A stretch of DNA of 64,000 nucleotides from Ziziphus jujuba (taxonomy: Eukaryota; Streptophyta; Magnoliopsida; Rosales; Rhamnaceae), in assembly GCF_031755915.1 (NCBI RefSeq), contig NC_083390.1:12865001-12929000 (forward strand), written 5' to 3'. Below, piece by piece: positions 45,424-57,620 of the stretch. Made by a program: the position numbers and the translations under genes. Below the pieces are notes generated by a model that made no database searches, was not told the DNA's origin, and saw only the letters and a list, made by a program, of their open reading frames with translations. Positions within the stretch are counted from its first letter, which is position 1. Each line of letters begins with the position of its first letter.

Positions 45424-47587
45424 TGTTAGTATGAATAACACAATAATATAATAAAACCTCACCAAATTCACTCCCTTACGTGTTTCACTCAAACAAAGTC
45501 TTAACACTCATGTTTGCACACTAGTTTCAGCTTTTCATCCTGTTTTAAACTCACACACTCTTACCTTTTTCCACACAAATAATTAACTCAAAGTTCTAAT
45601 TAAAAAACCCACTAAACGGCAATTAGATCATAAATATGTTTTAATTAAACTTATCAACAAAATAGTAGTAAAAAGCAAGCAATACCGAGTTAATTTTAAA
45701 CACCTAATTCTCGGCTTTTCTAAACAAAACAATGTAAATCAACAAACAAATTTTTGGAATGAAATAAAAACTGTCCTAAATATGAATGAAGCAATAATTC
45801 AAGGATAAAATATGGAGAAAGAATTCAAACACGAACAAGAATCAATTTGACCAAAAATATAAGATAGTTGTTGGTTGTTGTTCTTACTAATTCAAGTTTT
45901 GTATCAAAGCCTTCAACTAATTTTAATCCAAATAATTTTGCACTCAAAAATACAAATATCCAGCAGAAAAATTGAATTTCCAGCAATTCCAAATATTAAA
46001 TAAATAGTCAACAACTCAGCAGGTCAATTAAATTTCCAGCAAACAAATTTCAACACCAAATTCAACAAAACTGGCCCCTTTTTTATTTTAAAAAAAAAAC
46101 CTGAATGCAAATATTTAAGATAAAAAACAGCAAAGAAAAATCAACAATAAACTAAATTACTAAGAACAAAGATGAAAACAACCAACAAACTAGGAAGCAA
46201 AAATATGGTAAAACAAGGAAATCCTAATTTAACTATTAATGAATTTTTTTTTTTAAATATGCAGAAGATGTATGATGATAGAAACAACCTTAACCTAATA
46301 CTAAAATTTCATATTAACATAAAAAAAAATAAAGCAAAAAAGATAGATCAAACCTAAATAAAATCTTGGCTCTAATACCAAATGATATGAACCTAGGTCG
46401 ACATGCGCCTAAACCTGTATTATATTAGTTTGGATCTCAATTAAGTTCAGATTTTAATGGATTGACCTTAACCCCTAACCAACTTGTGAGTAGAAACCTT
46501 AGTAATGAAGATGCCACAATAGGTGATGGATATCCTATTGATAAGTCAAAACTAAAACACTCACTCTCTAATAGTGTTTTAGGTGTTCAAAGAGAACAAA
46601 GAGAAACTCAATCTCACAAAATAAATTCTGAATATTATTAAAGGTTTGTTCTTCCTAAAAAATAAGCCCTTAAATAGGCTAGGAGAGAAAAAAAATAAAG
46701 CCCTAATTATCTAGATAAAACCAATGACCGAAGAATAGGAAACCTAGCTTGGCTGAAATTCACCTCCTTTCTTAATCGAGTTTGGATTAATTAATTCCTT
46801 TATTTTAAATAAGAAATTAATTAATTTAAAATGAAAATAATAAAATAATAACTTTTCTAAGTTGATTTTTCAAGCAAATAAATAGATAAAAACCAAATAA
46901 AAGACTAATTCACTAAAACAAAATGTCAAAATCAAATTAGGAAACTAAAATACTATCTTTTTGATTAAGTTGTCTTTGACTAATTTTTGACCAATTTAAG
47001 CTCCAAATCAGCTTCCATATGCCTTTTAGGATATAAATTAGGATTATCATGGAGTTCCACATGTTGCCCTTGCTTGGATTAAAGAGAAAAGTCAAACTCA
47101 GCAAAATATAGTAAAGTCAGCAAATAATATAGCAAAACCGGTCAACTTTCTCTCTCATGTGCACAAGCCCTTTTTGATTGCCTTTGAAGCTACATTGACT
47201 TGATTCCATGCCATATTAAAGATATTTATTGAATCCATGAAGTGTGAGAACCATTTCTTGCTGTCGGAGTCCATATTTGCACGAAATAGCTACCCGGGTA
47301 CGTATCGGCCTTTAGCACTTGGATGCTTAAAATGGGTCTTGTATCTTTAGGTATTGACAAGCCCCTTTGAGAATTAATTACTCTCTGAATAAAAGCAGCC
47401 AGGTTGTCCTTGAATCTCTTAGCTTGAGCCCTATTGATCGGCCCGGTCTTCATCCGTATTGGATCAGCATTTAAGTGGATTGTTGGTTGTGTGGGCATGG
47501 GCGGATTCTCATCAACTCTTATATGTGCTTTTTAACATTTCTGGTTGGCCAAAACTAAAGTTTTGTAACATATATAGAGTCATACTA

Positions 47588-47705
47588 ATAGAGAGTCTAC
47601 AGTGTGGATGGATCGCATGTGAACCAAGGGAATTGATGATAGTTTCTTCAAAAAACATCGTCAATTCCCTTGGTCCACATGCAGATCCCGTTCCGTAGTA
47701 TAACT
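47588..47705. mobile_element. Foldback MITE, family M1, best copy
   Basis: 118-bp palindromic element. Arms CATGTGAACCAAGGGAATTG and CAATTCCCTTGGTCCACATG flank a short central AGTTTCTTC-A-run loop. Flanked by the same 10 bases AGTCATACTA at 47578-47587 and 47706-47715. A 9-10 bp duplication suits the Mutator superfamily. No coding capacity. Confidence 0.85.
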
Positions 47706-48665
47706 AGTCATACTAAGTCTGACCTATAATTTACCTAGACTTGATCTTTTTTCAGCTCCAAGTAAATTAAATTATAAGAGAAAACAACACAAATATTATA
47801 TATATATATAGATATATGCATATGCTAAGTGGAACTTCCCCACTTGTCTTCCTACACCTATCGACATTCTTTTTCTAAGCACTAAGCCTAAATTCTTCCT
47901 TTTCTATGCTTAGTTCCATTTAGATAAAGTGTGTGTGATGACGATCACATACTGCAACTCCTTTCCTCTTTCTATCCTATCTATTTTTGTTTTTTGTTTT
48001 TTTGTTTTCTTGTTTTTCCTTTTTCTGAAATCTAAAGAATATGGTTAATAATATCCAATAGCACTTGTAAGTCTATGTATATAAAGGTTGTTGGCAAACT
48101 TGTATGCTTAGAAATAAGTTGGTTGTAGAGTGTGCAAATATAAATCCTACATTAACCAAACATGAGTATTCTGAGGTTTGGGTTACTCCTATTGGGTTAA
48201 CCTTTTAGAGTAAAACCCTAAACCTTAACTTGTGGTATCTGAGCTAGGTCCCACACAGAGACATGTTTATGTACGAAATGAAACCCCATAGGTGGTGGGT
48301 TCCTTAGATTTACCATGATGGTGAAGAAAAACCCGATGATCGGTGGTCGAACCTTGATGAAATGTTTTTGTGTCAAGGTGGTGTGGTGATGGGGACCTCC
48401 CTTCTGGGAGTCACATGGAAAAGGTGATGCCATGATGTTTCATGTAATGCAATGGGTTGTATCATGGTAGGGACATTGTCAGTTTAATGGGATGCCCGCC
48501 AAGAGAATAAAAAGGAAAAAAAGAAAAGAAAAGAGGTAGGTAGGTGGTTCTTCGTTTGAGCGGCTGTGCCAGCTAAGAAAAGAGCCGATGGTCTTTAGTT
48601 CAAGAGGGCGATTGTAGAGTGTGCAAACATAAGTCCACCACTAGTCAGACATAGGTATTCTAAAG

Positions 48666-51600
48666 TGCAAAATGCTATTTTGTTAAATACCTGAAATTTT
48701 AGAACTTTGACCAAGTTTGATCAACTAGATTGTTTGTGGGTCTCGATATGACTTTTTGTATGATCAAGTTTTGAGTTTGATTGGTATTTCATTACGTAGA
48801 ACTCATTGATTCAAGTTTATAAACTGTCTGTGAACCTGATTTTGAGATGTAATTGAAATGTTATGGTTGTGATAAGTTTTGAGCATAAGTATTATATCAC
48901 TAACCAAACCATTCTCGAATTTTTCTCTTTTTGTGGACACAAAGTCTATATGTATATCGGAACCATGCCTTCAGTAAACAATTTAAAAATTACCCTATAA
49001 TCCTAAGAACTACTTGATACCTTATAGAAGCCCAAACGAGGTCGGCCTGCATCCAACAAACTCACCAACAAGTTTAGCTAGATTTTAACCATTTTTGGCT
49101 ACCGCACCATGCTCCAACCACCATGAGAGCCAACCTTAAGGCAACCCAGCTGCCAAAACTATAGCTTGACATGCCTAGATTGGGGCCTTAACTTTTGCGA
49201 TGACAACCCACGGGTCTTCCAACTTGTTGGCTGCTTTTTGACCATTTCAATACGACCCATACCTTGCCCCCTTATCTTAAAACCCTTAGAGCTCAAATTC
49301 AGTATCCATTTGTCAAAATTTGATTCATCAACTTCAAGTTTAGCAAAAACTTCCCTCACATTTTCTAACCACTTGCAACTTTTTTAGACCAAGGCACGTG
49401 TACAGTGCTAGAGGTTACTTTGTAAAGGAGCAAAAATGATCATTGATGGTATTTGTGAGGGGTTTATATTTTTAAATAGTTGGATATATTAGTACAATAT
49501 ATAAAGGGATTGAATATTATATATGTGGTTTGAGTTAAATGCCTCTTTCTGATTTTACATATACGTATTATTATTTTATATGACTTTAACAAGATTTGAA
49601 ATGGTTTCTAATTCATTAAATTCATAATGAATTTGTGGACCTTGAAATTTAAATTTCTTGAAATTTGGATTGATATTTTAGTTCTATTGGAAAATATTGG
49701 TTTTGAGCAAGTAGGTTAGAATTTGTATATTGTTAAGCATATTTATATGTTTTAATTTCTAAATTTCTTAAAAATGGTTCATTTTAGTATATATCTACTA
49801 TTGATATTTATGTTATATGTTCACATATAAGGTTTTGGCATACAATTTTGATTTGAAAGTTTTGACATATTATTATATAAGGTTTTTGATTTGTAAAATT
49901 GTTTGAGAAATATTTAAAAATATGAGTCGATTTTTGGATACTAAATTTCAATATATGGTACAACATTTATTTTTAATATAGAAAAGTATGATGTTGAGAA
50001 TATTGTTCTAAAATACTATACTACTAAGTTTTGATTATATTAATGTACCATACAGTACAAATGAATATATTGGATATTTGTTATAACCACTATACATGTG
50101 TTATCCATCTTCCAAAATGTCATGGAAAGTTTACCCCTTCCCCCTCTGTCTTGTGGTACCTTGGAATGTCAACGGTCACTTGATAGCACTAGGTATATCA
50201 TATGGTAGATAAGTGTCTAAATCTGGATTTAAAATTATTTATGATTTTTAAATAATTAATTTATGAAATTGGACTTGGTAAATTTTGGAATTAAAAATGT
50301 GGATTTTATAAAATTATTCTTGTTAATAAAAGTTTCACTTTTACATGCCTTGGGTTTAAAGAAATGTTTGGATTATGATTTTTTTCAAAAGGGTTCGGTT
50401 AGTAGAGTAATGTATGTTGCCAAAAATACAGTGAGTTACAATGATAGATAATATTATGGACTACATGTATGTTCCATATGATGAGAGAGTTGTCTGACAA
50501 AAGAGCAATATGCATATACTCATCCTTTACTTGGTTCATGTGATTAGATAGGTGTATGTTGGACAGAAGAGCAATATGCGTACTCATTCTCTACTTGGTC
50601 CATGTGATGGAAGATGTGTAAGTTGGACAGAAAGGTGATATGCATACTTATCCCCAACCTTGTTAATATGATGCGAGAGGCATATGCATAATAAGAGGGT
50701 AATATACGTACTTATCCTTATCCTTTTCCTTGATCAAGTAGAGGAAATAGGAAGTGATGTATTTGGATCTTGTAGTTAGTATGGCACATAAGTTTTTATA
50801 ATTGGTCTTGAATTTTATTTATGATGGTCTTCCTATCAAACTATTTACATCTCTGATTAATTTAATTGTGGATTTAACTCTATTCATTCGACTATGGGTC
50901 ATGATGATGATATGGTTTTGCATTTAATATATTGATCATGGCGTACTATTTTTAGTTAATATTAATTGTTAGATCTTAAATGATTTAGTATCTAAACTAC
51001 ACATGGTTTTTCCACGTTTCATTATGATGGTTACTTGTAGTATTAATTAATTCACTTGCATTATATTTGTCATGTCAATAATGTCTTGGTCACGTTCAAT
51101 TGTTTTTAACTAATTATACTTTGACTTCAATTATGGTATTATATTGCAGACCTACCTATGACTCTATCTATGGTAAATGATATTGGGGGTTATAAATTTG
51201 GGTTTTTGGTGAAATGATTTTAAATTGAGAACCTTTCAAAGGAGTGGTAATGTGATGTCTTAAGAGAACAACTTAATTAATAAATTATTATTTTCTTATG
51301 GTATTATACCACTCATTTAGGTACTTTTATGTTATGTTTTATTTGTTTTTAATCCATTCCTTTAGGCTCAATCAATTAGTGGAGATGCTATCTCATGCAT
51401 CACTTGTTTGTTATAGTATCTAGTAGCATCAAAAGTATTTATCTTTCTTTTTATTTATCATTATTTTTCTATCTAAACTTATTCACATCAATTGTATAAC
51501 TCAAGTCATGGAGGATAATGGTCTACAGTATAACAAGCTGTAGCTGTTGACTGTAATTGGAAACTTGCATACTTTTATGACTTATCTATATTTATTAAGG

Positions 51601-51740
51601 TATTATTTTATGTGCATGTGTGTTTTTGTGCTTAATTTAGATGGAAGTTCTACTCGATTTTCCTCAATGATGCCTAGTGGGACATTCTTATGTTGGACCA
51701 ACTAGGATTCCTAAAAGGATTTCCTCAGTGTGTCCTGTCA
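48666..51740. mobile_element. Insert in the TRIM 3' LTR, probably a large solo LTR
   Basis: Begins TGCAAAATGC and ends TGTCCTGTCA, with flanks TAAAG (48661-48665) and TAAAT (51741-51745), one mismatch. At 3075 bp with no protein-coding potential and an internal 64-bp tandem array, it resembles the long solo LTRs of Tekay/Del-type gypsy elements. Boundaries are inferred from the break in the TRIM LTR. Confidence 0.5.
50455..50745. repeat. 64-bp degenerate tandem array
   Basis: About four copies built around ATGTGATG, GTTGGACAGAAGAGCAATATG and ACTCATCC...ACTTGGT; two copies start at 50529 and 50593. Later copies are more diverged. Confidence 0.75.
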
Positions 51741-51812
51741 TAAATGGTATATAAAAGGCTTGGATTATTCCTCTTATTAGGTTAATTTTTTAGAGTGGAA
51801 CCCTAAATCTCA

Positions 51813-54099
51813 ATACTCGTTACCTGTTTTCGAGACAATTCTAAAAGGTAGAGATACATAGTGAATGTTCATTCCCTATGCGAGTATAATATATATCATC
51901 TATATATACACTATTGAAATCTCAAAATTTGATAAAATGAGTTATGTATGAACTTATATAAATCGATGAATACTATTGTATGTCATCACTCATGACCATG
52001 ACTAGTAGAATCCATGCTTAAATGTCAATTAGTAGTTCAATGCATTTAAATAAGTTTTAACTTCTTAAACTAAACTTTAAATGGAAAAGTGAACCATTGG
52101 TATAAGCTTATTGCTGAATGACACATACGCATGGTATCTCATTGGTAATGATAAACAATGATAATGAATAATATTTTTCAAATCTTAAATAGAACTTTAA
52201 ATGTCAGTCCTTTAAACAATCCAAAATCTAATAAAGGAGGATGATTTTCCATATATATACACCAAGTTGGACTTCCATGCTTAAGATACATATAGAACTA
52301 ATAAAGGAAATACAATCCATGATTGTTACATGAACTCCATGTTGATTTACACAGTATATAAATATAATATATATCAATAAGTTTTTAACTTGCAGATGCA
52401 CATCATTCAATACGTTGCCTAACGCTTTTTTGAAAATAATGTATTGCTTGATGTGGGCATTCACAAATTAAAACTTATTGAAGTCTACACCAGATAGGAT
52501 TGTCCACGGGGTCCTTCCCAACATCCAAAGTGGTTCCATTTAAGGATAATCGCACCAAACTTTCTACCAAAAATATGACAAAACTATTTTATAAATTAGA
52601 CACAACACCAATTTACCGTGGAAAAGAAATTTCTAGTAATATTCAACAATAACAATAGCCTCAATGGCTAGCACAACTCCAAATAGATCAATATACATAT
52701 TTTGAAATATCATAAACAATAGATCTCAAAATTGATCGTCTCAAAGAAATAAAGCATAAGTACTTAGAATTATATATATCAAGATTATTCCACTAAAGTA
52801 GTTCTAAGAGCATAATTGTCTGATACAAAAAAATAAATATATTTAAGTACAAGTCCATTAGAACAGTAAAACAAATAGAAATAAAAAGATGTACATCTAT
52901 AGTGGACGATTTATGCGATGAAGATGCCTAAATGTCTAGTGGGGTACCAATCAACAGTAACTTAGAGGAATAGTTGGAAATAAAGAAACCTGAGGCAAGC
53001 TCAATGAATGAGTAACAATATAAAGGAAGTTTATATACATGTATGTAAGGGAATATCTAAGCCTGAGGCTTGTGACTGAGCTTGGATTAGATGAAATTTG
53101 ATGTGGTAACATTTTTAGTGTCCGAAGTAGTACTTTTAATCCCATATGATGTGGTTCGACTATTAGTTTTGAAGTAGTATTTTTGACCAAGAGGATGGTA
53201 CAATTGATGACGTTTGATTCATAGTTTCTATATCAATGATCTCGGTCTAACCAACCCTCATGAAACAAGCATAATGGTAATCTGCTCCCAAATTGACTAA
53301 GGCTCAGGACGTCCAAGCCTTGTTAGGTTTGGAATCAATGTTAATCAGCATAGAATATAGGATTTAATAAGTTAAGAAATAGCTAAATGTAGACCAAAAC
53401 ATAGTGAATCATGTCCCTTTCACTATTGCAATTAAGAAAAACATTTAGAGATCTCTATATGATTTGTTGAGGAAAATTTCCTTATTAATCCAACAAAATG
53501 AGCTGGAGAATATTATCATCATTAACTAAAGGAAATCTTAATTTCCTTAACTTAAGCTTTCTAATCCAAGCCTATTAGTCTTTTAGTGAGCTAGATTCAT
53601 TAGTAATCAGCACCCAAGGTATGTATTCTATGTCAATTGCTATTCTCAACTTTAGTTATTCAAAGAGCACCTTCTAGTCAAAATGTCTTTGATCGACACC
53701 ACACTAGCTCCCTAGAGACCTTCATGAATATTTAATATTATATGGAATCAAATTAGAATAGATGAAGTACGGTGATGCAAAATTGTGCTTTTATAGTTTG
53801 GCATGCTAGATAAGGGTACTTTAATGATTTTTTTTCACATGATGAGCATTCTGAACAAATAAAGGAACCATAAATGGTTTAATTACTGGAAAGCACAATT
53901 TCACCAATGATAACTTCAAACACAAGTAGTGAAGGCATGCTGTATGCAACCCTAGAGCAAAAACTCATGACACTCCACATTATTTGCATCGACAAATAGG
54001 AAAAGCTAAACTCTGTGATAGCTATCAATAAATAGATGAACAAAATCAACTAAGAACTCATTCGACTTCTATTTTTGGAAACCTTTTTAGATCAAACCC
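51813..54099. other. Gene-free AT-rich DNA with one foldback element
   Basis: No gene supported. Contains the foldback at 52376-52500. The remainder is non-coding AT-rich DNA, with gypsy-like sequence becoming recognisable only from about 54.1 kb. Confidence 0.5.
52376..52500. mobile_element. Foldback MITE related to M2
   Basis: Arms CAATAAGTTTTTAACTTGCA...CAATAC and GTATTGCTTGATGTGGGCAT...CTTATTG are inverted copies over about 40 bp around a 30-bp centre. The right arm (CACAAATTAAAACTTATTGA) resembles that of the element at 36337-36514. Confidence 0.75.
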
Positions 54100-57066
54100 C
54101 ACAAGATGGAACCTTCTTATGCAAAGGTTGAATATGAACTTGGTTCCACCATCACTGGAAGATTAGGAATGTCAAAAGGACCTATCGATAGTGTCAATAG
54201 AACCAAAGGATGATCAACAAAGCTTGACTGAGAATCGATAATTGGATAAAGAGAAATGATCAACAAGAATAAAAGGGCTACCAAAACATCGGGAAATATA
54301 TGGTTAAAATATAGACAAAGAGGAATTCCTGCTAAAAGAGAATTTGGATAAGGAATCAAACAAGAGAAATCAAGAGACGGAGAAGGTTTGAGAAACTTGA
54401 TTCAACAGGAGATAAAAAGTTAAATAAAGAAGAGAATCATATAGATGATGCTTGGGTCTCAAACTTAGTTTTGACTCCCTTTTGTAAGGTGCATAGTTGA
54501 GACAATGCCACCATCTTGGTTCATAGCACCAAAGTTTGAACTTTTTGATGGAATGTTTAACCCTAAAGAGTAAATGCAATTGTATTATAAACCATGCTTT
54601 AGTCTGGCATACTTGAGGATAAGAGGGATGCCACTATGTGCAAGATGTTTTCAACAAGTCTTAATGGGCCAGCTCTGACATGGTTTTACAGGTTAGAAGT
54701 AATTCTTTCAAAAAGTTGGTGAAGGAATTAAAGCTCAATTTATGTCAAGCATTTAAGCTTGGATGGAGTCTAACTTTCTCTTCAATATTAAGCAAAAGAA
54801 AGGAGGGACATTTAAAAGTTTTGCATAAATATTCAACAATGAAAATATTAGTATGCCAAGCTATAACAAATAAGTGGCGGTAAAGGTTTTTAGAAAAGGG
54901 CTCATTTAAGAATCATCATTAAATGATTCTCTCACCGTGAAGACTCCAACAAAATATGGAAAAAGGTTATCAATATATCAAGTTTGAAAAAAAGAGAAAT
55001 GGAAGGACAAAAAGGAAATAATAAGGGATAATAAAAGAGAGCCAATGGCAATAGGATCAGTAGATTTACAAACAAAAGGAAGACCAAAACTAGTCTCGGA
55101 CTACCAATTCAATATTATAAGTTTTTACAATATCAGCCTTAACAATATTGACAATGGATGGAAGGGCCACCACTAAATAAAATTTAACCTATTTCTTACT
55201 TAAACAAGGATAGGAGCTTTTACAATGTGGATGAGGAAATTCTTGAACCTTTTAAGCATTACTCTTTGAGTATCTTACGTGATAGCATGTTGCAATATGT
55301 TGATTTATAAATTGAAAAACACTTTGTAAGATGAGTTTCAATCGACAATAGAAGCTCAATTAATTTGATACTCCTTTCCACCCTAAAAAAGATGAGGTAT
55401 GATGTAGTGAGATAGAGAAGGCTATGGTGAACTTGGTAAGATTTAATGGAGAATCTAGCTCAATGGGAAGGTTATGATGTTAGTAACAATGATACGAATC
55501 CGCTCGAATCCGCACAACTGACTACTTGCTGGGGTGCCAATCCAATACAGATGAAGGTCGGACCAATCATTAGAGCTCAAGCCAAGTGATTTAAGGAAAA
55601 CCTGGATGGCTTTATACAGGGAGTAATTAATTCTCAAAAGGGCTTGACAATACCCGAAGATACAAAGCCTGTTTTAAGCATTCAAGTGGTGGAAGCCGGT
55701 ACGGACCCAAGTAGCCATTTTAGTGCAAATATGGACTCTGAGCAGCCACGGATGGATCCAACACTTCTTGAATTCATCACCAAGAGGCCATGGAATCTTG
55801 ACAAAGAAAAATCAAAAGCACCTAAAACCAGCTTGTACAGACAGCATCTCAATTTGGCTGAAAATGTGATGTCTAGCCGCTGACTTTGACTTTTCTTTTT
55901 GTTCAAGTAAGTTTAACTTATTCCAATCAAGGGGAAACATGTGGGAATCATTATTGACCATATTTGGCATCCGACATGGCATATGAAAGCTGATTTGGAG
56001 CTCAAACAAGCTTGATGTTAGTCAAAGATACCTTAATAGTCAAACTAGTCAACTAGTTTCCTAATTTGATTTTGACTTTTTGTTTTAGGAAATTATTCTT
56101 ATATTTGGTTTCTATTTGTTTATTTGCTGGACAAATCAACTTAGGAAATTTATGATTTTATTATTTTCATTGTAAATTAATTAATTCCTAATTCAAAATA
56201 AAGCAATTAATTAATTCAAATTAGTTTAGCAAAGTAGATGAATTTCGGTCAACATGTTTCCTTTTCTCTTTGGTGGCTAATTCTAACCTAAATTTTTAGG
56301 GTTTACTGTTTTATAACTCTAGCCTATTTAAGATTTGATTTTAAGGAATAAAACACCTTTAATAATATTCAAAATTTATTTTGTGAGATTGAATTCTTTT
56401 TGTTTTCTTTGAACACCTAAAACACCATTAGAGAGTGTGCTTTTTAATTTTAACTTATCAATAGGGCATCCATAACTTATTGTGGCGTTTTCATTATATC
56501 AAGGTTTCTAATCGTAGGTTGGTTAGGAGTTAAGGTTTTTCCATACGAACTTGAGTTTAATTGAGGTCCGGGCTAATATAATATTGGTTTAGATGTGAGT
56601 CGTCCTAGGTTCATATCAAGCAAAAAATGAAGTCAATGTGTACTTTACGATGATGGTGGTAAGGGGTAAATCTTTCTATAACACTATCCTAGTAATACCT
56701 TCAATATACCATTAGTGTTGAAATTCCTGAATGGTGATAGAATAGAAGTTCTAAAGAGTAATCAGAGAGTGGCTTGGAGTTGCTACATTAATGCCATGAG
56801 GGAAAAGACTTATGGTGACAAATAGAAATTAAATAATATCATGATCAACACTGATATGAAACAGATTCAAAAGATTCCTCAAGATCGTGAGAAATCTAAT
56901 GAGATAGTGATGATTCAAAAAAAGCTGATCCCCGAAATGAAAACTAAGTTGATAAAATTTCTAAAGGGTCATAAGAAATGATTTGCATGGGATGCAAAAA
57001 AATGCTAGGAATAGATCCAGAAGTCATCACATATAAATTAAATATAAATCCGAGCTTCAAGCCTGT
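54100..57066 (+). mobile_element. Degraded Ty3/gypsy (second lineage) gag-pol remnant
   Basis: Plus-strand relic full of stops. About 54510-54880 shows gag-type pieces (APKFELFDGMFNP, CARCFQQVLMG, FNIKQKKGGTFKSF). After the nested LTR, 56619-57066 shows a pol segment leading into the start of reverse transcriptase (RVAWSCYINAMREKTYG, KFLKGHKK.FAWDAK). The style fits the TAT/Athila-type non-chromovirus lineages, not G1. No LTRs of its own were found. Confidence 0.7.
55490..56618 (+). mobile_element. G1 solo LTR
   Basis: Plus-strand LTR of 1129 bp from TGATACGAATCC to TTCATATCA. Target duplication AACAA (55485-55489) against AGCAA (56619-56623), one mismatch. It lies inside the older gypsy relic, whose gag part is to the left and pol part to the right. 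The first 400 bp keep an open frame with ANMDSEQPRMDP-type tail residues. Confidence 0.9.
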
Positions 57067-57620
57067 CTATACTACAAAAAAAAATAAGAATTAGCGACTA
57101 AATGTTTAGTGACCAAAACTTTTTAGTCATTAAAAGGATCCATGAGCAACCAAATTTTGGTTGCTAAATATTTGGTAGCTGATGTAGGGAAAACATTGGT
57201 CAACCACTTTTAGCGATTAACTAAGTGGTCATTGATGACCATCTTTTATGATCAATAATATTTGGCCACTAAAGGCGAGGGTGGGAATTTGTTGTCGTTT
57301 TATTTATTATTATTTTTTTTGACAGGAAGAAGATCTTTCACTGACCAAAATATATTTGGTCGCTGATAGTTGTCATCAATGACAAAGAGCTTCGTCAGTG
57401 ATAGTTTAAAATAATATAAATATTTGGCTTCTAGCAACTAATGATTGTTGGTCATCGAAACAACATATCGGTGATCAATTGGATGGTTGCTAATGTTTTA
57501 AATAATAGAAAAATTGAAAAAGACAAGAAACAGGTAAAAACCTTTAATGACTATTTAAATGGTAACTGAAAAACTATATCAGTGACCGTTTAAACATTGG
57601 TAGTTGAACCTTCCAACCAC

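Larger units (their letters stand above)
41778..47514 (-). mobile_element. G1 element B, full-length but defective Ty3/gypsy retrotransposon
   Basis: Minus-strand element of 5737 bp. 5' LTR 47514-46383, primer-binding site 46380-46368 (TGGTATTAGAGCC), gag from 45423, protease 44260-43697, fused pol remnant 43445-42910, polypurine tract just before 42909, 3' LTR 42909-41778. Both LTRs are 1132 bp. Target duplication ACTTT (41773-41777) against ACTCT (47515-47519), one mismatch. Better preserved than element A in gag, yet with the same missing pol cores. The LTRs differ mainly by transitions. This subfamily lacks the TATAT present in element A near GGTA(TAT)AATGAAG. Confidence 0.93.
48124..51812 (+). 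mobile_element. TRIM-type miniature LTR retrotransposon, interrupted
   Basis: A short LTR of about 106 bp at 48124-48229 (TGTAGAGTGTGCAAATAT...) is followed by a primer-binding-site-like TGGTATCTGAGC at 48233. An internal region of about 380 bp has no protein, and a purine-rich stretch precedes a second LTR starting at 48613. The second LTR stops at 48665, and its 3' half, with a TATATAAAAGG promoter box, resumes at 51741-51812. Total without the insert is about 620 bp, the size class of TRIMs. No target duplication read. Confidence 0.7.

Noticed and set aside
48218..48433. Minus-strand 71-codon frame in the TRIM spacer
   Set aside because: TRIM internal regions are non-coding, and the frame has no family similarity I can see.
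49159..49359. Minus-strand 66-codon frame (starts MREVFAKLEVDESNFDKW)
   Set aside because: Looks protein-like but lies within the presumed LTR insert; LTRs of this type often hold chance open frames, and I recognise no domain.
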